Source: a virus
DNA length: 47,197 nt
IMG/VR virus record: IMGVR_UViG_3300020404_001967
Location: 1 to 47,197 of that record
Reading direction: 5' to 3' (one strand)
Shown: one piece after another, positions 1 to 11,462 of the stretch
Layout: each line of letters opens with the position of its first letter
Position numbering within the stretch: position 1 is the stretch's first letter
Position numbers and translations under genes: made by a program
The notes under the pieces: generated by a model
Told to the model about the DNA's origin: nothing
What the model saw: the letters and a program-made list of their open reading frames with translations, nothing else
Databases searched by the model: none

Positions 1-3000
1 ACAGGTGAACAGTTACCTGGATATTGGCGTGCTGTTTACAAAATGGCATACGACACAGATACTCCGCATATGACACCTTGGGAAATGCTTGGATATTGTA
101 TCAAGCCAAGTTGGTGGGAAACAAACTATGGACCTGCACCTTATACTAAAGACAATCTTGTTATGTGGAAGGACATTGAAAAAGGCTATTGTAAAGAGCC
201 TGGTAAAGCACTAATTGTTAAGAAAAAATATGTCCGACCAAATCTTTTATCACATTTGCCTGTTGATGAATTTGGGCAACTTGTTGATCCACTAGCAAGC
301 GGTTATGCAAAAGATTTTAGTTACGCTACAATGAAAAATGATGCTTTTAAGTTTGGTGACGAAGCACCTATTGAAACTGCATGGAGACGTAGCAGTGATT
401 ATGCATTTAGTTTATTAGTTGCAATGATATTGAGTCGCCCAGCACAAGTTTTTTCTATAGGTTTTGATAGAGCTAGAACTTCAAGAAATGTTGCAGGTAA
501 TTATGTTTATAATAATAAAAAAGCAATACGAGCAGTAGATTTAATTTTTCCAAAAACAAAAACAAATAACACAGTAAATCAAACACTAGGGTTGATTAAC
601 TATATTGAAAATTACTTACGCAGTAATGTTAATGCAAATTATGAACGTTATATTGGTAGACTTACAGCAATAAATTCTCAGATGGGTATTAAACTAGCTG
701 GCTTTGCTGACAAGGACAAATTAAAGTTAGTCTTAGATAGCAGAACACCGTTGAATCAAGGTAATGTTTTTATACCTCAAGAAAATTATCAAATTTTTCT
801 CAATACTAGTAGTGCTCAAGAACTAATTTCTTATAGTGGTATTATTATTGAAAAATTAGGACGAGGATATAAAGTAAGTGGGTATGACAAAGAAGATCCA
901 TTTTTTACTTTTTATAAACCAATCGAAAGTTCAAATGATATAGGAATAAATGTTGGCGGTATTAGCGAAAGTTTCTTAGAATGGGATGAAAACAAACAAG
1001 TTATAGCTGGAAAAGTTGTAAAATTTAGTAATCGTTTCTATAGAGCTTTAGATAATCATGTTACAAGTGAAAATTTTGATATTAGTCTTTATAGCCAATT
1101 AAGTGAACTTCCAATTACTGGAGGTGCAAATGCGTTACTTAGAAGACGTTTCGAAACAACTATTTCTACAGTAGATTACGGTAAAGTATATTCTACTTTA
1201 CAGGAGGTGGTTGACTTTTTATTAGGCTATGAAAGATATCTGTTAGAAATTGGATTTACATTTGATTACAATAATAGACAAACTGCAAGTATAGAAGATT
1301 TCAAATTAGCCACAAAAGAATTTTTATTTTGGACAACACAGAACTGGGCAGAAGCAAGTGTTATAGTTTTGAGCCCTGGTGCTAACCAATTATCCTTCAA
1401 AAGACAATATTTTGTTGTAGATAATTTGTTTGATAATTTTTATGGTTTAGATGTTTTAAAAGCTGATACAGGAAAATTAAGAAGTTCTTATGCAAATATA
1501 ATTAGAGATAATACAAACGAATTTGGTATTCAGCCGCAAACAAATGCGGATGGCATATATTTTGTAAAATTACCTTTGGTGCAAAAAGAACATATTGTGT
1601 TGATTGACAATAGCACAGTGTTCAACGATACAATATATGACCCTGAACCAGGATATAGACAAGAACGTATCAAAGTAGTAGGATATAGAACTGATGCATG
1701 GAACGGTAGTTTAAACATACCAGGATTTACATTTGATGAAGCAAAAGTTACTGAATGGCAATCTTGGAAAGATTACTATATTGGTGAATTGGTAAAATTC
1801 AAACAATTTTTTTACGCTGCTGTAGTAACACACACTGGCACTGAAGAATTTAATTTTAATAATTGGAGTCTTTTACCAAGTCGTCCTGAAAGCACATTGA
1901 TGCCTAACTGGGATTATCGAGCTAATCAATTTACAGATTTTTATGATTTAGATACAGACAATTTTGATAGTGAACAACAGCGTTTAGCACAACACTTGAT
2001 AGGATATCAAAAAAGACAATATTTAGAAAACATCATAAATGATGATGTAGCTCAATATAAATTTTATCAAGGTATGCTGCAAGACAAAGGCACAAAAAAT
2101 GCATTAACAAAATTATTTGACAAATTGGGTAGTGCAGATACTGATAGTTTAGATTTTTATGAAGAATGGGCTGTGAGGTTAGGACAGTATGGTGCAACAG
2201 ATAGTTTCAATGAAGTAGAATATCAATTAGATGAAAAACAATTTAGAATAGAACCGCAAACTGTTGAGCTTGTAAATGTAGTTGATCAATCAAGAACAGA
2301 TCTTGTTTATCAATATCCTAAAGCAAAAGTATATTTGCGTGATGATGATTATGACCACGCTCCGTTTCCTACAAATAACAGTTTAGAAGAATATACAAAA
2401 ACTGGCGGATATGTTGCGTTAGATCAAGTAAACTTTATTGCTAGAACTTTAAAAGATGTGTTAAGTTTTGATATTAATTCAGTTGATATTAATTCTTACA
2501 TATGGGTGCCAGAAGTGCAACAAAGCTGGAATGTATACAAACATATTCAATCCCCAGCACGTATAGATAAAATAGAAAAAAGTGAATTAGGTTTTATAGC
2601 AACATTTGATAGAGCTGTGCCATTTGCTGTTGGTGAAATCATAGGTATCAATAATATACAAGATGACATTAATGGATTTTGGACTGCAAGATCTGTAAGT
2701 CTCAATGTTGTAGAATTTTATACTAACAAAGATATAGGCGACGATGCAATAGATCTAAGTGATAGCACACAAGGTGTTGTATCACAACTTAACAGCCGCA
2801 GACTTGCAAATGTTACAGATATAAACAATTTATTAGTTGATTACGATATTGACCAAAATGAAAAACTATACATAGATGATAACGGAACTGGTAATAGTGA
2901 AGTAATAGAAAATAATTCTGTTTATAGTCTACAAGCAGAAATAACAAACGAAGAAGGTTTAGCTGATGTTGGCTATGGAACTGCATTTGATGCAAGTGGT

Positions 3001-6000
3001 AGTAATCAGGTGCTTGCTGTTGGTATGCCTGATTTAGGACTTAATGGTAAAGTTGCAGTATACACAAGACTAAGTGAATCTTTAGAATATACATTATTAC
3101 AAACACTAGAACCAACTGGTGTAAACATTTTTGGAATACAAGGAATAATAAATGCTAATCCTGGCGAAATAACAACTGTAGGAAATCACAGTCTTAGAGA
3201 AGGTGAAAAAATAACCATCGCTGACGCAACAGGACTAACAGCACTTAATGGAAACAGTTACTATGTTTCAGTTATTTCAGACACATCTTTTAGAATTTAT
3301 AATGACAAAGCACTTACTTCGCCAGTTGATACAACTTCATTAGGAACACACGATACTGGAACAGGATCTGTATCTAGTGGTTATCTTTATGACACAGGAG
3401 CTGGCTTTGGAACATCAGTTGAAGTTACGGATAATGGACAATACATTATTGTTGGAGCTCCAAATGCTAGTGATGTCCGCAGTAAATATGCAGGAGAATT
3501 TGCTGGAACTTCTAGTTACCTAGAAGGAGATATTGTAAGCGATAAGGGCACACTTTGGAAAGCATTGAGAGACACACCAGCAGGCAGTGGCGATAGTTCA
3601 ATAAGTTCATTAGCACAAGATTGGGAACTAGCAAATGTTTTAGAAGCAGAACCAACAGGTTACCTTAGCAACTACTTGAACCAAGGTGTTATACACATAT
3701 ACAAAAAAGATATTACTACCTTTAAGTTAGAAACAACAATCTTATCACCTGTTGCAAGGACCAACGAACAATTTGGTATAGCAGTCAAATCTGCTTTTAC
3801 GCCAGATTTAGTTCATAAGTTTTATGTTCGTAGTTTAGCAGATAATGGAAGAATTTATTTTATAGAAAACAGTTTAGCAAATGTAAACTTTTTTAACTAT
3901 TCAAGAGATGCAAGCTACAAAGGAACATTTGATCCTTTAAAAACATATTATGAAAATGAAATAGTTTTTGCTGGTTTTATTTTATACAAAGCTACAACAA
4001 ACATTTTTGCTAGTAGTGGTATTATTCCAGGTGCTGACAGCGAATGGGAAGCTATTGATCAGTATGTTGATTATGTTGGATTTGTTCCTAACTTAGGAGA
4101 TGTTACTGCTTTAGAAAGTGACAGTGTTGGATTAGGTGCAGCAGTAGAAATTGGTAAAAGTTTTGATGTTAGTAAAGACGGTAGCGTGTTAGCTATATCA
4201 GGCTATTTAGACGCAACACAAATAAACAGAATAAGTGTTTACAGATTCAACAATAATGATGACAGATATGTATACGAATCAAATATAGATGGAAACATTG
4301 CACTAGACGAAAATTTTGGAAATGCTGTAGCAGTATCTGATGAAGGTAAAGATATTGCTGTAGGCGCTACCGGCAGTGATGTCACTGGACTTAATAATGG
4401 CAAAGTTTATATTTACAGATATAATTTTAACAGTGATGCACCTGAGTTTGTTCTAAAACAGGAAATATATTCTCCCAAAGGAGACGCCAATGAAGAGTTT
4501 GGTTATAGTTTAGACTTTGATAAAAACAAGTTAGCTGTAATGAGTATCAATGGCGATAATATAAATGCACTTACACTTGATGCAGATACTACATATTTTG
4601 ATAACAGAGCAACTTCAGTAATTGACAAGTCAAAAGATAATGGACAAGTTTACATATATGAAGCATATAATGATAATTGGATATATGCAGAAAAAATGAA
4701 ATATGTAAGAGATACAACTAAAGCAGTTCAACCTAGTCTAAAACTTATAGATAATCATATACTTGTGGGACAACCTGTTTCTACATATGTAGAAGACGGA
4801 GCAGCAACAGCTACAGGTTTTGTAATTGATTTTAGAAGTCAAAAAAATACCAATAGCTGGCAGTCAAATAGTTTAGTGCAACCGTTTGTTGATTTATCAC
4901 AAATAAAAAATGTATTCTTATATGATAAGACAAACGGAGATTTGGTTACATATTTAGATTACATTGATCCTGTTCAAGGAAAAATAGCTGGCCCAGCTGA
5001 ACAAGAATTAAGTTACAAACTATATTATGATCCTGCTGTGTATAATATTGGTAGCACAAACACAGGAAATAAGACTCCTTGGGATAGCAGATATGTTGGC
5101 AATCTATGGTGGGATCTTAGCACAATAAAATGGTTCAACACAAGACAGCGTGGGCTTGAATATAAAACAAATAATTGGAATACGCCATTACCTAGTTTTG
5201 AAGTGGACGTATACGAATGGGTTGAAAGTGATTTATTGCCTACAGAATGGGATGCAACTGCTGACACTGTTGAAGGACTAGCTGACGGAATAAGTGGACA
5301 AACAAAATACGGCGATGATAGTTACGTAATTGCAAATATATACGATCCAATTATAGGAACATTTTCAAACAAATATTATTATTGGGTAAAAAATAAGAAA
5401 ACATTGCCTGTAAGTGAAGTAAGAAAAATCTCTGCATTTGATGTTACACTTCTTATACAGGATCCGGCAGGACAAGGATACAGATTCGTTGCGTTTTATG
5501 AAAACAATAAATTTGGATTATACAATGTTAGAAACTTAATTCAAGACGAAAATATTGTATTACATGTTGAATGGAAAAAGTTTGAAACTGATAACAATAT
5601 TCATAGTGAATATCAACTTCTTACAGAAGGCGTAGCTGATAGTAAGCCTAATAAAGACGTTGTGCAAAAATGGGTAGACAGTTTAGTTGGCTACGATAAC
5701 AATAGTAATCAATTACCTGATATTGATTTAAGTGTGCCACGCAGATACGGTATTCTAAACACACCTAATCAAAGCATGTTTGTAAATAAAACAGAAGCTT
5801 TGAAACAAATTGTAGATCGTGTTAATGGCATTTTAGCTGAGAATCTAATTGTAGATGATTTTGATCTTAGTGGATTGCAAAAAGTAGATCCGCAACCAAG
5901 TATTTTTAGTAATGACTATGATATAAAGATTGCCAGTGAAAATTTACTTAGATTTGTGCCTGTAGCAAAAATAGAAACTGCAACTTTAACACCAACTGTA

Positions 6001-9000
6001 ATTGACGGAAAAATTAAAAATGTAATTATTAATAATCCTGGTAGGGGTTATATTGATCCAGGTTATACAACTGGTGCTGTGCGTAAAGGTCCTTCTGTAG
6101 ATATTAGAGGATCAGGCACAGGTGCAAAAATACAACTTTATATAAACAACTTAGGACAAGTAACAAGTGCAGTAGTTGAAAAAGAAGGCAAAAACTATGG
6201 CGATGATACAATCTGTATAGTTAGAAGATTTACTGTTTTAGTTGAAAATGACAGCACTATTAGCGGATTTTGGAGTTTATATAATTATACACCAGATCAA
6301 AAAGAATTCACAATAGAAAGAATACAATCTTTTGATACTACATTATACTGGAAGTATATTGATTTCTATGCAAAGGGATATGATGAAACAGTAGCTATTC
6401 AACATCTAGTGCCAGGAAGCTACGCACTATCTTCTATATCAAATCATTCAATAGGAGAAATTGTAAAAATAGAAAACATCGGATCAGGCGGCTGGTTATT
6501 GCTTGAAAAAATTGACGATGTTCCTGAAGTAGATTACACTGTGAATTATAAAGTTATTGGTAGACAAAACGGAACAATACAATTTTCAAAACTCTTATAT
6601 CAAAATGTAACAAGCGGTTTTGACAATCAAGTGTTTGATGCATATCTTTATGATAGAGAAGCAATTAATGAAACAAGAAATATTATGCAAGCGTTGCAAA
6701 ATGATATTTTTGTAGATCAACTAGAAGTAGAATGGAATAAATTATTTTTTGCAAGCGTAAGATATGCATTATCAGAACAAGTAAACATTGACTGGATATT
6801 CAAAACAAGTTTTGTTAGAGCACAACATAACGTTGGAGAACTCAAACAAAAAATAACATTTAAAAATGATAATTTACCTAACTATCAAGATTATGTGAAT
6901 GAAGTGAAACCGTATAAAACAAAAGTAAGAGAATACGTAAGTAGCTATCAAAAAATAGAACCTACTGAAACTAGTGTTACAGATTTTGATTTACCTCCAA
7001 GATATGATTCTGAAGAAGGAAAGATAGTAGCAGAGCGAACAAGTGTGTTTAACAGTAGTGTGCAAACATTCAGTGAATTTGTAAACACACCTCCACAAAA
7101 AGATTGGTTAGACAATGTAGGCTTTGAAATAAAAGATATCAAAGTATATGATGGCGGATCAGGTTGGACAGATGGTCCTAATGTAACTATAAGTGGAGGC
7201 GGAGGTCCTACTTTATTAGGCAGAGGAACATTAGCAGGAGACAAAGTCAACTCAATTGATATTGATACAAGAAATGCAAAATATATAACTGCGCCAAATA
7301 TAATTTTTGATGGATCGCAAGATGAAGGCGGAACACCAGCAAAAGCAGTAGTAATAATTGGCAACGGCAAATCTAAAGCAACACACATGCTAATGAAATT
7401 TGATAGAGTAAGTGGAAATTTAGTTTTCACTAGCCTAGTTGTTCCAACTCAAACATTTACAGGCACAGGAGCAAAAGAAACTTTTGAGCTTACATGGCCA
7501 ATTGACACTCGTAAATCCAAAATAAAAGTTACTGTAAATGGTGTAGAAAGTCTAAGTAGTGAATTTACACCGGGCAATAAAGAAGATACAACAGTTGGTT
7601 ACACTAGACAAATAGGAACAATTACATTTACAGAACCTCCTTCAATTGGAGATACAATAACAGTTGATTATTGTAGAAATGCTAGTATGTTAAGTGCTGC
7701 GGATAGAATAAGTTATTTTTATAAACCAACAGATGGCATGCCAGGCATTGGAACAAATGAAGATGGCAGTGTAGACTTAGCACAGGTTATGGACGGAGTT
7801 GATTATGGCGGAGTGCAAATAGATACTATAGACTTTGGTAACACACTAGGGTTTGATACTGATAATTTTGGTTCGTCAACTTTTGATACATATGATACAA
7901 CTTTTGATGATGAAATATTTGTTTTAGATGGTAGCACAAATGTTTTAGATCTTGCTGTTCCTTTAGAAGCAAATGTTGAATATAATGTTTACTTCAAAAG
8001 TGTGTCAGCACCTGCTAGTGAAAGTCCTATTAGATTAGATAGCGATAGTTGGCCTACATCAAATGCTGCATTACCTTTTGCTGTAATGGGGCCAATATTA
8101 GGTGACGGTATTACTACAACTATTGTGATAAGTGATATATTAGAAAAATATAATGTTTTAGCAGAAATACCATATGTAGCTAATCAACTTGGTGATACAA
8201 TCATATTTAGAAAAACATCTAGTGACGGAACATCGACACCCGAATTTACAAGTTTTGATGTTGAACTCAAAGGCGGTGATTTTACAGGTTCTACTGCAAC
8301 AGGTGTGCAAGCTGGTGATATAACAGTTGATGGTGATGGATTTGTTACACCTACAACTTCTAAAGGACCAGAAGAACAAGTGCCTGGACAATTAGTTGAT
8401 GCGTTAGATATACAAGTGTTTAATAGAGTGCAAGACGGACAAGGTATAATCACTGTGCATAATTATCTTACAGATGATAGCAGATTAGAATTTCCATTAA
8501 GTGGTATTTCAAGTAGCCAAACAAATGTTATTGCAAAACTTGATACTGAAATTATAGATCAGTCCGAATATACTATTGATTGGAAAACAAACACATTCAT
8601 ATTTGCTGATAGCACTGCTATCGAACCAGGTAAAAATTTAAACATTATATTGATTGATAACAATGGTAATGATATTATAGATAGTGATAGAATTGTTGCA
8701 ACAGAAGTTGCCACTAGATTAAACATTAATATTAAGTATGATTCAAATTATGGCTTGTTCCTTACAAGAAATGGAAATGTTGAATTTGGAGAAATAAAAG
8801 ACAATAACGGAACAGCCGAAATTGAAATTTCAATAGGTAGTGCTATAGGAGACATTTTTGATTATACAATATATGATAACAGAATTCCAGATTTTAGTCA
8901 AATTGTAATTGATGAATCTTTTGTTGGTGATGATAAAAAAGATTACCACGAATTTAGAACTAACAAAAATCCAAACGGTGCTGTTGCATTACCATACAAT

Positions 9001-10833
9001 AGATTACCTATTGCTAATAATATTATTGTTCAAGTAAACAATAAGATATTAAATCCTGGATACAGAAAGAAAATTACAATTACTTCAGATAGAAGTTATG
9101 ATATTGATAAATGGCAGTTTGAAAATCTTTCTAATGTATTCCAAAGAGACATACTGGTATATCTAAATGGTGCATACCTTTCTCCATCTAATTGGGATTT
9201 TGATGCAATTACAGGTAGGTTAGTATTAACTTCTAATCAAATAGGCGAAATAGGTGATACATTAGAAGTTTTCATTATCCGTGATGCTGAATATACATTT
9301 ACAGATACAAGTATTACATTTACATCAACAAGTCCTGCTTGGAGCAATGGTATTCCTGTAGGAGATGAAATTATAATAGCGTTGACTGATGATAGCACAA
9401 CTGTAAGAGCAACAGTAAAAGAAAAATCTTTGTCAGGAAGTTCGGTTACACTTAAATTATATGGATATCAAAGAGATATGGAAGCATTATTTACTATTGA
9501 TGATACTCCAAATAATATTACAGCTATTGCAACATACGGAAATGATAGCACATATGAAACTATAACACTTACAGGTTTTGAATATACACAAGGTGATACT
9601 TTACATTTTACAACGCCACCTAGAAGTAATCACACTGTAAAAATTTACACTTTCTCTAATCACGATATAAATGGATTTGAAAGAGAGAGCTTAGATGTTG
9701 TGTTTTCAACTACACATGCACCAGTTGGCACTAGTGCATATTTGGATAGAAACTTTTTAACAAAAGGATTTATTGAATTATCAAAACCTGCAATAAGCAC
9801 AAATTATGTATGGGTGATAAAAAACGGAAAATTATTATCACCAGAAATAGATTATGTTTTAAATGCAGATAAAACTGCGGTGCAACTTGCTAGACGTGTT
9901 AACAAAAATAGCACAATTGAAGTATTACATTTTGCAGGAAGTTTGTCAAGTCCTAAATACGGATTTAGAATATTCAAAGATATGCTTAATAGATTCCATT
10001 TCAAGCGTTTAAATAATCAAAATACATATGTATTACAACAACCTCTAAATTATTATGATAGTAAAATATTATTAGAAAGTTCAGAAGGTATTACATTACC
10101 AGATAGAAACAGAAACCAGCCTGGTATTATTTGGATTAACAAAGAACGTATTGAATATTATAATGTAGAAAATGCTGTATTGTCAGGATTACGTAGAGGA
10201 ACATTAGGAACAGGTATCAAAACTACACATGCAAAAGGTTCTATAGTTACTGGACAAGGACCTGAGGAAACAATACCGTATAAAGAAAATCAAATAATTA
10301 CAGATTTAACAAACTTTGCTGACGGTAGCACAGGTGAAATATTGTTAGATATAGATTTACATACACCTGCAAATGCATATGTAGACAAAATTTCAAGTAG
10401 TCTAAGTGCATTTGAAGTTGAAACTTTAGTTGATGAAATTGCAGCTAGTATGGTTGATATATTTGTTGGCGGCAGACGTTTAAGAAAACCGTTGCCTCTA
10501 GAACCAAATAATAAATTAAAAGATAGAAATTTTTATCAATTTAATGCAAATAAAGATTTAGATTCTCCAGACGCCGACGAAGTTGTCGCAGCAGAATATA
10601 CTATGGAAATTGCATTTATAAATGGTAGCCCTAAAACGCTACTTACATTAAATATACAGGATGATGCTCATCCTGACAATATACCACTAACAGGTGAAAA
10701 AATTCTCCTAGTTAAGAAAAATGGCAATCTTTGGAATGATGTTGTTGATACAAATACAACATTATCACTAAGTGACAGCCAAAACAAGATCGCAAGATTT
10801 ATAAGAGACAAAACAATATCGCTACCACGATAA
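1..10833 (+). CDS. Giant virion structural protein, 5' end outside window
   Basis: The frame is open from base 1, so the Met codon at 43 is probably internal and the protein exceeds 3,600 residues. Numbering from that Met, I see several module types. Four short W/Y-G-x-x-V-aromatic motifs like CBM5/12 chitin-binding modules lie near residues 315, 572, 1160 and 1297. A stretch of FG-GAP-like blades (FG-x-(A/S)-V, then VGAP or VGAT, then GKVYIYR) spans about 975-1570, suggesting a beta-propeller. Two Gly-rich G-x-G-Y modules lie near 2000 and 2365. The last 1,100 residues hold repeated beta-sandwich-like units with a VNG or LNG turn. This mosaic is typical of very large structural proteins in T4-like marine phages, probably tail or baseplate associated. 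The exact virion position is unknown. The stop codon overlaps the late promoter of the next gene. Confidence 0.8.
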   Translation, partial: TGEQLPGYWRAVYKMAYDTDTPHMTPWEMLGYCIKPSWWETNYGPAPYTKDNLVMWKDIEKGYCKEPGKALIVKKKYVRPNLLSHLPVDEFGQLVDPLASGYAKDFSYATMKNDAFKFGDEAPIETAWRRSSDYAFSLLVAMILSRPAQVFSIGFDRARTSRNVAGNYVYNNKKAIRAVDLIFPKTKTNNTVNQTLGLINYIENYLRSNVNANYERYIGRLTAINSQMGIKLAGFADKDKLKLVLDSRTPLNQGNVFIPQENYQIFLNTSSAQELISYSGIIIEKLGRGYKVSGYDKEDPFFTFYKPIESSNDIGINVGGISESFLEWDENKQVIAGKVVKFSNRFYRALDNHVTSENFDISLYSQLSELPITGGANALLRRRFETTISTVDYGKVYSTLQEVVDFLLGYERYLLEIGFTFDYNNRQTASIEDFKLATKEFLFWTTQNWAEASVIVLSPGANQLSFKRQYFVVDNLFDNFYGLDVLKADTGKLRSSYANIIRDNTNEFGIQPQTNADGIYFVKLPLVQKEHIVLIDNSTVFNDTIYDPEPGYRQERIKVVGYRTDAWNGSLNIPGFTFDEAKVTEWQSWKDYYIGELVKFKQFFYAAVVTHTGTEEFNFNNWSLLPSRPESTLMPNWDYRANQFTDFYDLDTDNFDSEQQRLAQHLIGYQKRQYLENIINDDVAQYKFYQGMLQDKGTKNALTKLFDKLGSADTDSLDFYEEWAVRLGQYGATDSFNEVEYQLDEKQFRIEPQTVELVNVVDQSRTDLVYQYPKAKVYLRDDDYDHAPFPTNNSLEEYTKTGGYVALDQVNFIARTLKDVLSFDINSVDINSYIWVPEVQQSWNVYKHIQSPARIDKIEKSELGFIATFDRAVPFAVGEIIGINNIQDDINGFWTARSVSLNVVEFYTNKDIGDDAIDLSDSTQGVVSQLNSRRLANVTDINNLLVDYDIDQNEKLYIDDNGTGNSEVIENNSVYSLQAEITNEEGLADVGYGTAFDASGSNQVLAVGMPDLGLNGKVAVYTRLSESLEYTLLQTLEPTGVNIFGIQGIINANPGEITTVGNHSLREGEKITIADATGLTALNGNSYYVSVISDTSFRIYNDKALTSPVDTTSLGTHDTGTGSVSSGYLYDTGAGFGTSVEVTDNGQYIIVGAPNASDVRSKYAGEFAGTSSYLEGDIVSDKGTLWKALRDTPAGSGDSSISSLAQDWELANVLEAEPTGYLSNYLNQGVIHIYKKDITTFKLETTILSPVARTNEQFGIAVKSAFTPDLVHKFYVRSLADNGRIYFIENSLANVNFFNYSRDASYKGTFDPLKTYYENEIVFAGFILYKATTNIFASSGIIPGADSEWEAIDQYVDYVGFVPNLGDVTALESDSVGLGAAVEIGKSFDVSKDGSVLAISGYLDATQINRISVYRFNNNDDRYVYESNIDGNIALDENFGNAVAVSDEGKDIAVGATGSDVTGLNNGKVYIYRYNFNSDAPEFVLKQEIYSPKGDANEEFGYSLDFDKNKLAVMSINGDNINALTLDADTTYFDNRATSVIDKSKDNGQVYIYEAYNDNWIYAEKMKYVRDTTKAVQPSLKLIDNHILVGQPVSTYVEDGAATATGFVIDFRSQKNTNSWQSNSLVQPFVDLSQIKNVFLYDKTNGDLVTYLDYIDPVQGKIAGPAEQELSYKLYYDPAVYNIGSTNTGNKTPWDSRYVGNLWWDLSTIKWFNTRQRGLEYKTNNWNTPLPSFEVDVYEWVESDLLPTEWDATADTVEGLADGISGQTKYGDDSYVIANIYDPIIGTFSNKYYYWVKNKKTLPVSEVRKISAFDVTLLIQDPAGQGYRFVAFYENNKFGLYNVRNLIQDENIVLHVEWKKFETDNNIHSEYQLLTEGVADSKPNKDVVQKWVDSLVGYDNNSNQLPDIDLSVPRRYGILNTPNQSMFVNKTEALKQIVDRVNGILAENLIVDDFDLSGLQKVDPQPSIFSNDYDIKIASENLLRFVPVAKIETATLTPTVIDGKIKNVIINNPGRGYIDPGYTTGAVRKGPSVDIRGSGTGAKIQLYINNLGQVTSAVVEKEGKNYGDDTICIVRRFTVLVENDSTISGFWSLYNYTPDQKEFTIERIQSFDTTLYWKYIDFYAKGYDETVAIQHLVPGSYALSSISNHSIGEIVKIENIGSGGWLLLEKIDDVPEVDYTVNYKVIGRQNGTIQFSKLLYQNVTSGFDNQVFDAYLYDREAINETRNIMQALQNDIFVDQLEVEWNKLFFASVRYALSEQVNIDWIFKTSFVRAQHNVGELKQKITFKNDNLPNYQDYVNEVKPYKTKVREYVSSYQKIEPTETSVTDFDLPPRYDSEEGKIVAERTSVFNSSVQTFSEFVNTPPQKDWLDNVGFEIKDIKVYDGGSGWTDGPNVTISGGGGPTLLGRGTLAGDKVNSIDIDTRNAKYITAPNIIFDGSQDEGGTPAKAVVIIGNGKSKATHMLMKFDRVSGNLVFTSLVVPTQTFTGTGAKETFELTWPIDTRKSKIKVTVNGVESLSSEFTPGNKEDTTVGYTRQIGTITFTEPPSIGDTITVDYCRNASMLSAADRISYFYKPTDGMPGIGTNEDGSVDLAQVMDGVDYGGVQIDTIDFGNTLGFDTDNFGSSTFDTYDTTFDDEIFVLDGSTNVLDLAVPLEANVEYNVYFKSVSAPASESPIRLDSDSWPTSNAALPFAVMGPILGDGITTTIVISDILEKYNVLAEIPYVANQLGDTIIFRKTSSDGTSTPEFTSFDVELKGGDFTGSTATGVQAGDITVDGDGFVTPTTSKGPEEQVPGQLVDALDIQVFNRVQDGQGIITVHNYLTDDSRLEFPLSGISSSQTNVIAKLDTEIIDQSEYTIDWKTNTFIFADSTAIEPGKNLNIILIDNNGNDIIDSDRIVATEVATRLNINIKYDSNYGLFLTRNGNVEFGEIKDNNGTAEIEISIGSAIGDIFDYTIYDNRIPDFSQIVIDESFVGDDKKDYHEFRTNKNPNGAVALPYNRLPIANNIIVQVNNKILNPGYRKKITITSDRSYDIDKWQFENLSNVFQRDILVYLNGAYLSPSNWDFDAITGRLVLTSNQIGEIGDTLEVFIIRDAEYTFTDTSITFTSTSPAWSNGIPVGDEIIIALTDDSTTVRATVKEKSLSGSSVTLKLYGYQRDMEALFTIDDTPNNITAIATYGNDSTYETITLTGFEYTQGDTLHFTTPPRSNHTVKIYTFSNHDINGFERESLDVVFSTTHAPVGTSAYLDRNFLTKGFIELSKPAISTNYVWVIKNGKLLSPEIDYVLNADKTAVQLARRVNKNSTIEVLHFAGSLSSPKYGFRIFKDMLNRFHFKRLNNQNTYVLQQPLNYYDSKILLESSEGITLPDRNRNQPGIIWINKERIEYYNVENAVLSGLRRGTLGTGIKTTHAKGSIVTGQGPEETIPYKENQIITDLTNFADGSTGEILLDIDLHTPANAYVDKISSSLSAFEVETLVDEIAASMVDIFVGGRRLRKPLPLEPNNKLKDRNFYQFNANKDLDSPDADEVVAAEYTMEIAFINGSPKTLLTLNIQDDAHPDNIPLTGEKILLVKKNGNLWNDVVDTNTTLSLSDSQNKIARFIRDKTISLPR

Positions 10834-10836
10834 ATA
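10829..10836 (+). promoter_or_regulatory. Late promoter motif GATAAATA
   Basis: GATAAATA matches the NATAAATA late-promoter form of T4-like phages. It overlaps the stop codon of the giant gene and ends 17 nt before the next ATG. The motif alone is common by chance in AT-rich DNA. Its repeated placement just before virion genes in this window is what supports it. Confidence 0.6.
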
Positions 10837-10853
10837 CAGTAAGGTGAGATAAC

Positions 10854-11462
10854 ATGGAACAAAAAACGGATTATAGTGGCATACACGTTGAAGGACATAT
10901 AAAAATACATAACCCAGAATCTGGTGAAGTTTTTATTAACAAACGTAATGCTATACATTATGAAAATATGAGTATTGCTTTAGCAGAAAGTTTAGGCAAT
11001 GCAGGACAAGGCTTTATCTATGAGATGTGCTTTGGTAATGGCGGAACAAGCGTAGACCCAACTGGTATAATAACTTATCTCACACCTAATAGCACTGGGA
11101 CTAATGCAAGTTTATATAACAATACTTATAGCAAAGTGGTAGACGATCAAAGTGTCAACAACACTGATCCAACAAGAAATAAAATTGAAACTAGACATTT
11201 AAGCGGAACAAATTACACTGATATACTTGTGTCTTGTTTGCTAGACTATGGAGAACCAGATGGTCAGGCAGCTTATGATACTGCTGCAAACGCTGAAGAT
11301 CAATTTGTATTTGACGAATTAGGACTTAAAAGTTACTCACCAACTGGCACAGGAAAATTAATTACACATGTTATTTTTCATCCTGTGCAAAAGTCTTTGA
11401 ATAGATTAATACAAATAGATTATACAGTTAGAGTGCAGAGTTTGAGTGGAGGTAATATTTAA
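10854..11462 (+). CDS. Conserved small virion-associated protein
   Basis: This 202-residue protein has no catalytic motif I recognise. A shine-dalgarno stretch, AAGGTGAG, lies before the ATG. The N-terminus (GIHVEGHIKIHNPESGE) and the later sequence look like an all-beta structural protein with no signal peptide or membrane segment. It lies between the giant structural gene and the fibre genes, under its own late motif, and its last base is the first base of the next start codon. A role in the tail, baseplate or fibre attachment is inferred from position only. Confidence 0.55.
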   Translation: MEQKTDYSGIHVEGHIKIHNPESGEVFINKRNAIHYENMSIALAESLGNAGQGFIYEMCFGNGGTSVDPTGIITYLTPNSTGTNASLYNNTYSKVVDDQSVNNTDPTRNKIETRHLSGTNYTDILVSCLLDYGEPDGQAAYDTAANAEDQFVFDELGLKSYSPTGTGKLITHVIFHPVQKSLNRLIQIDYTVRVQSLSGGNI

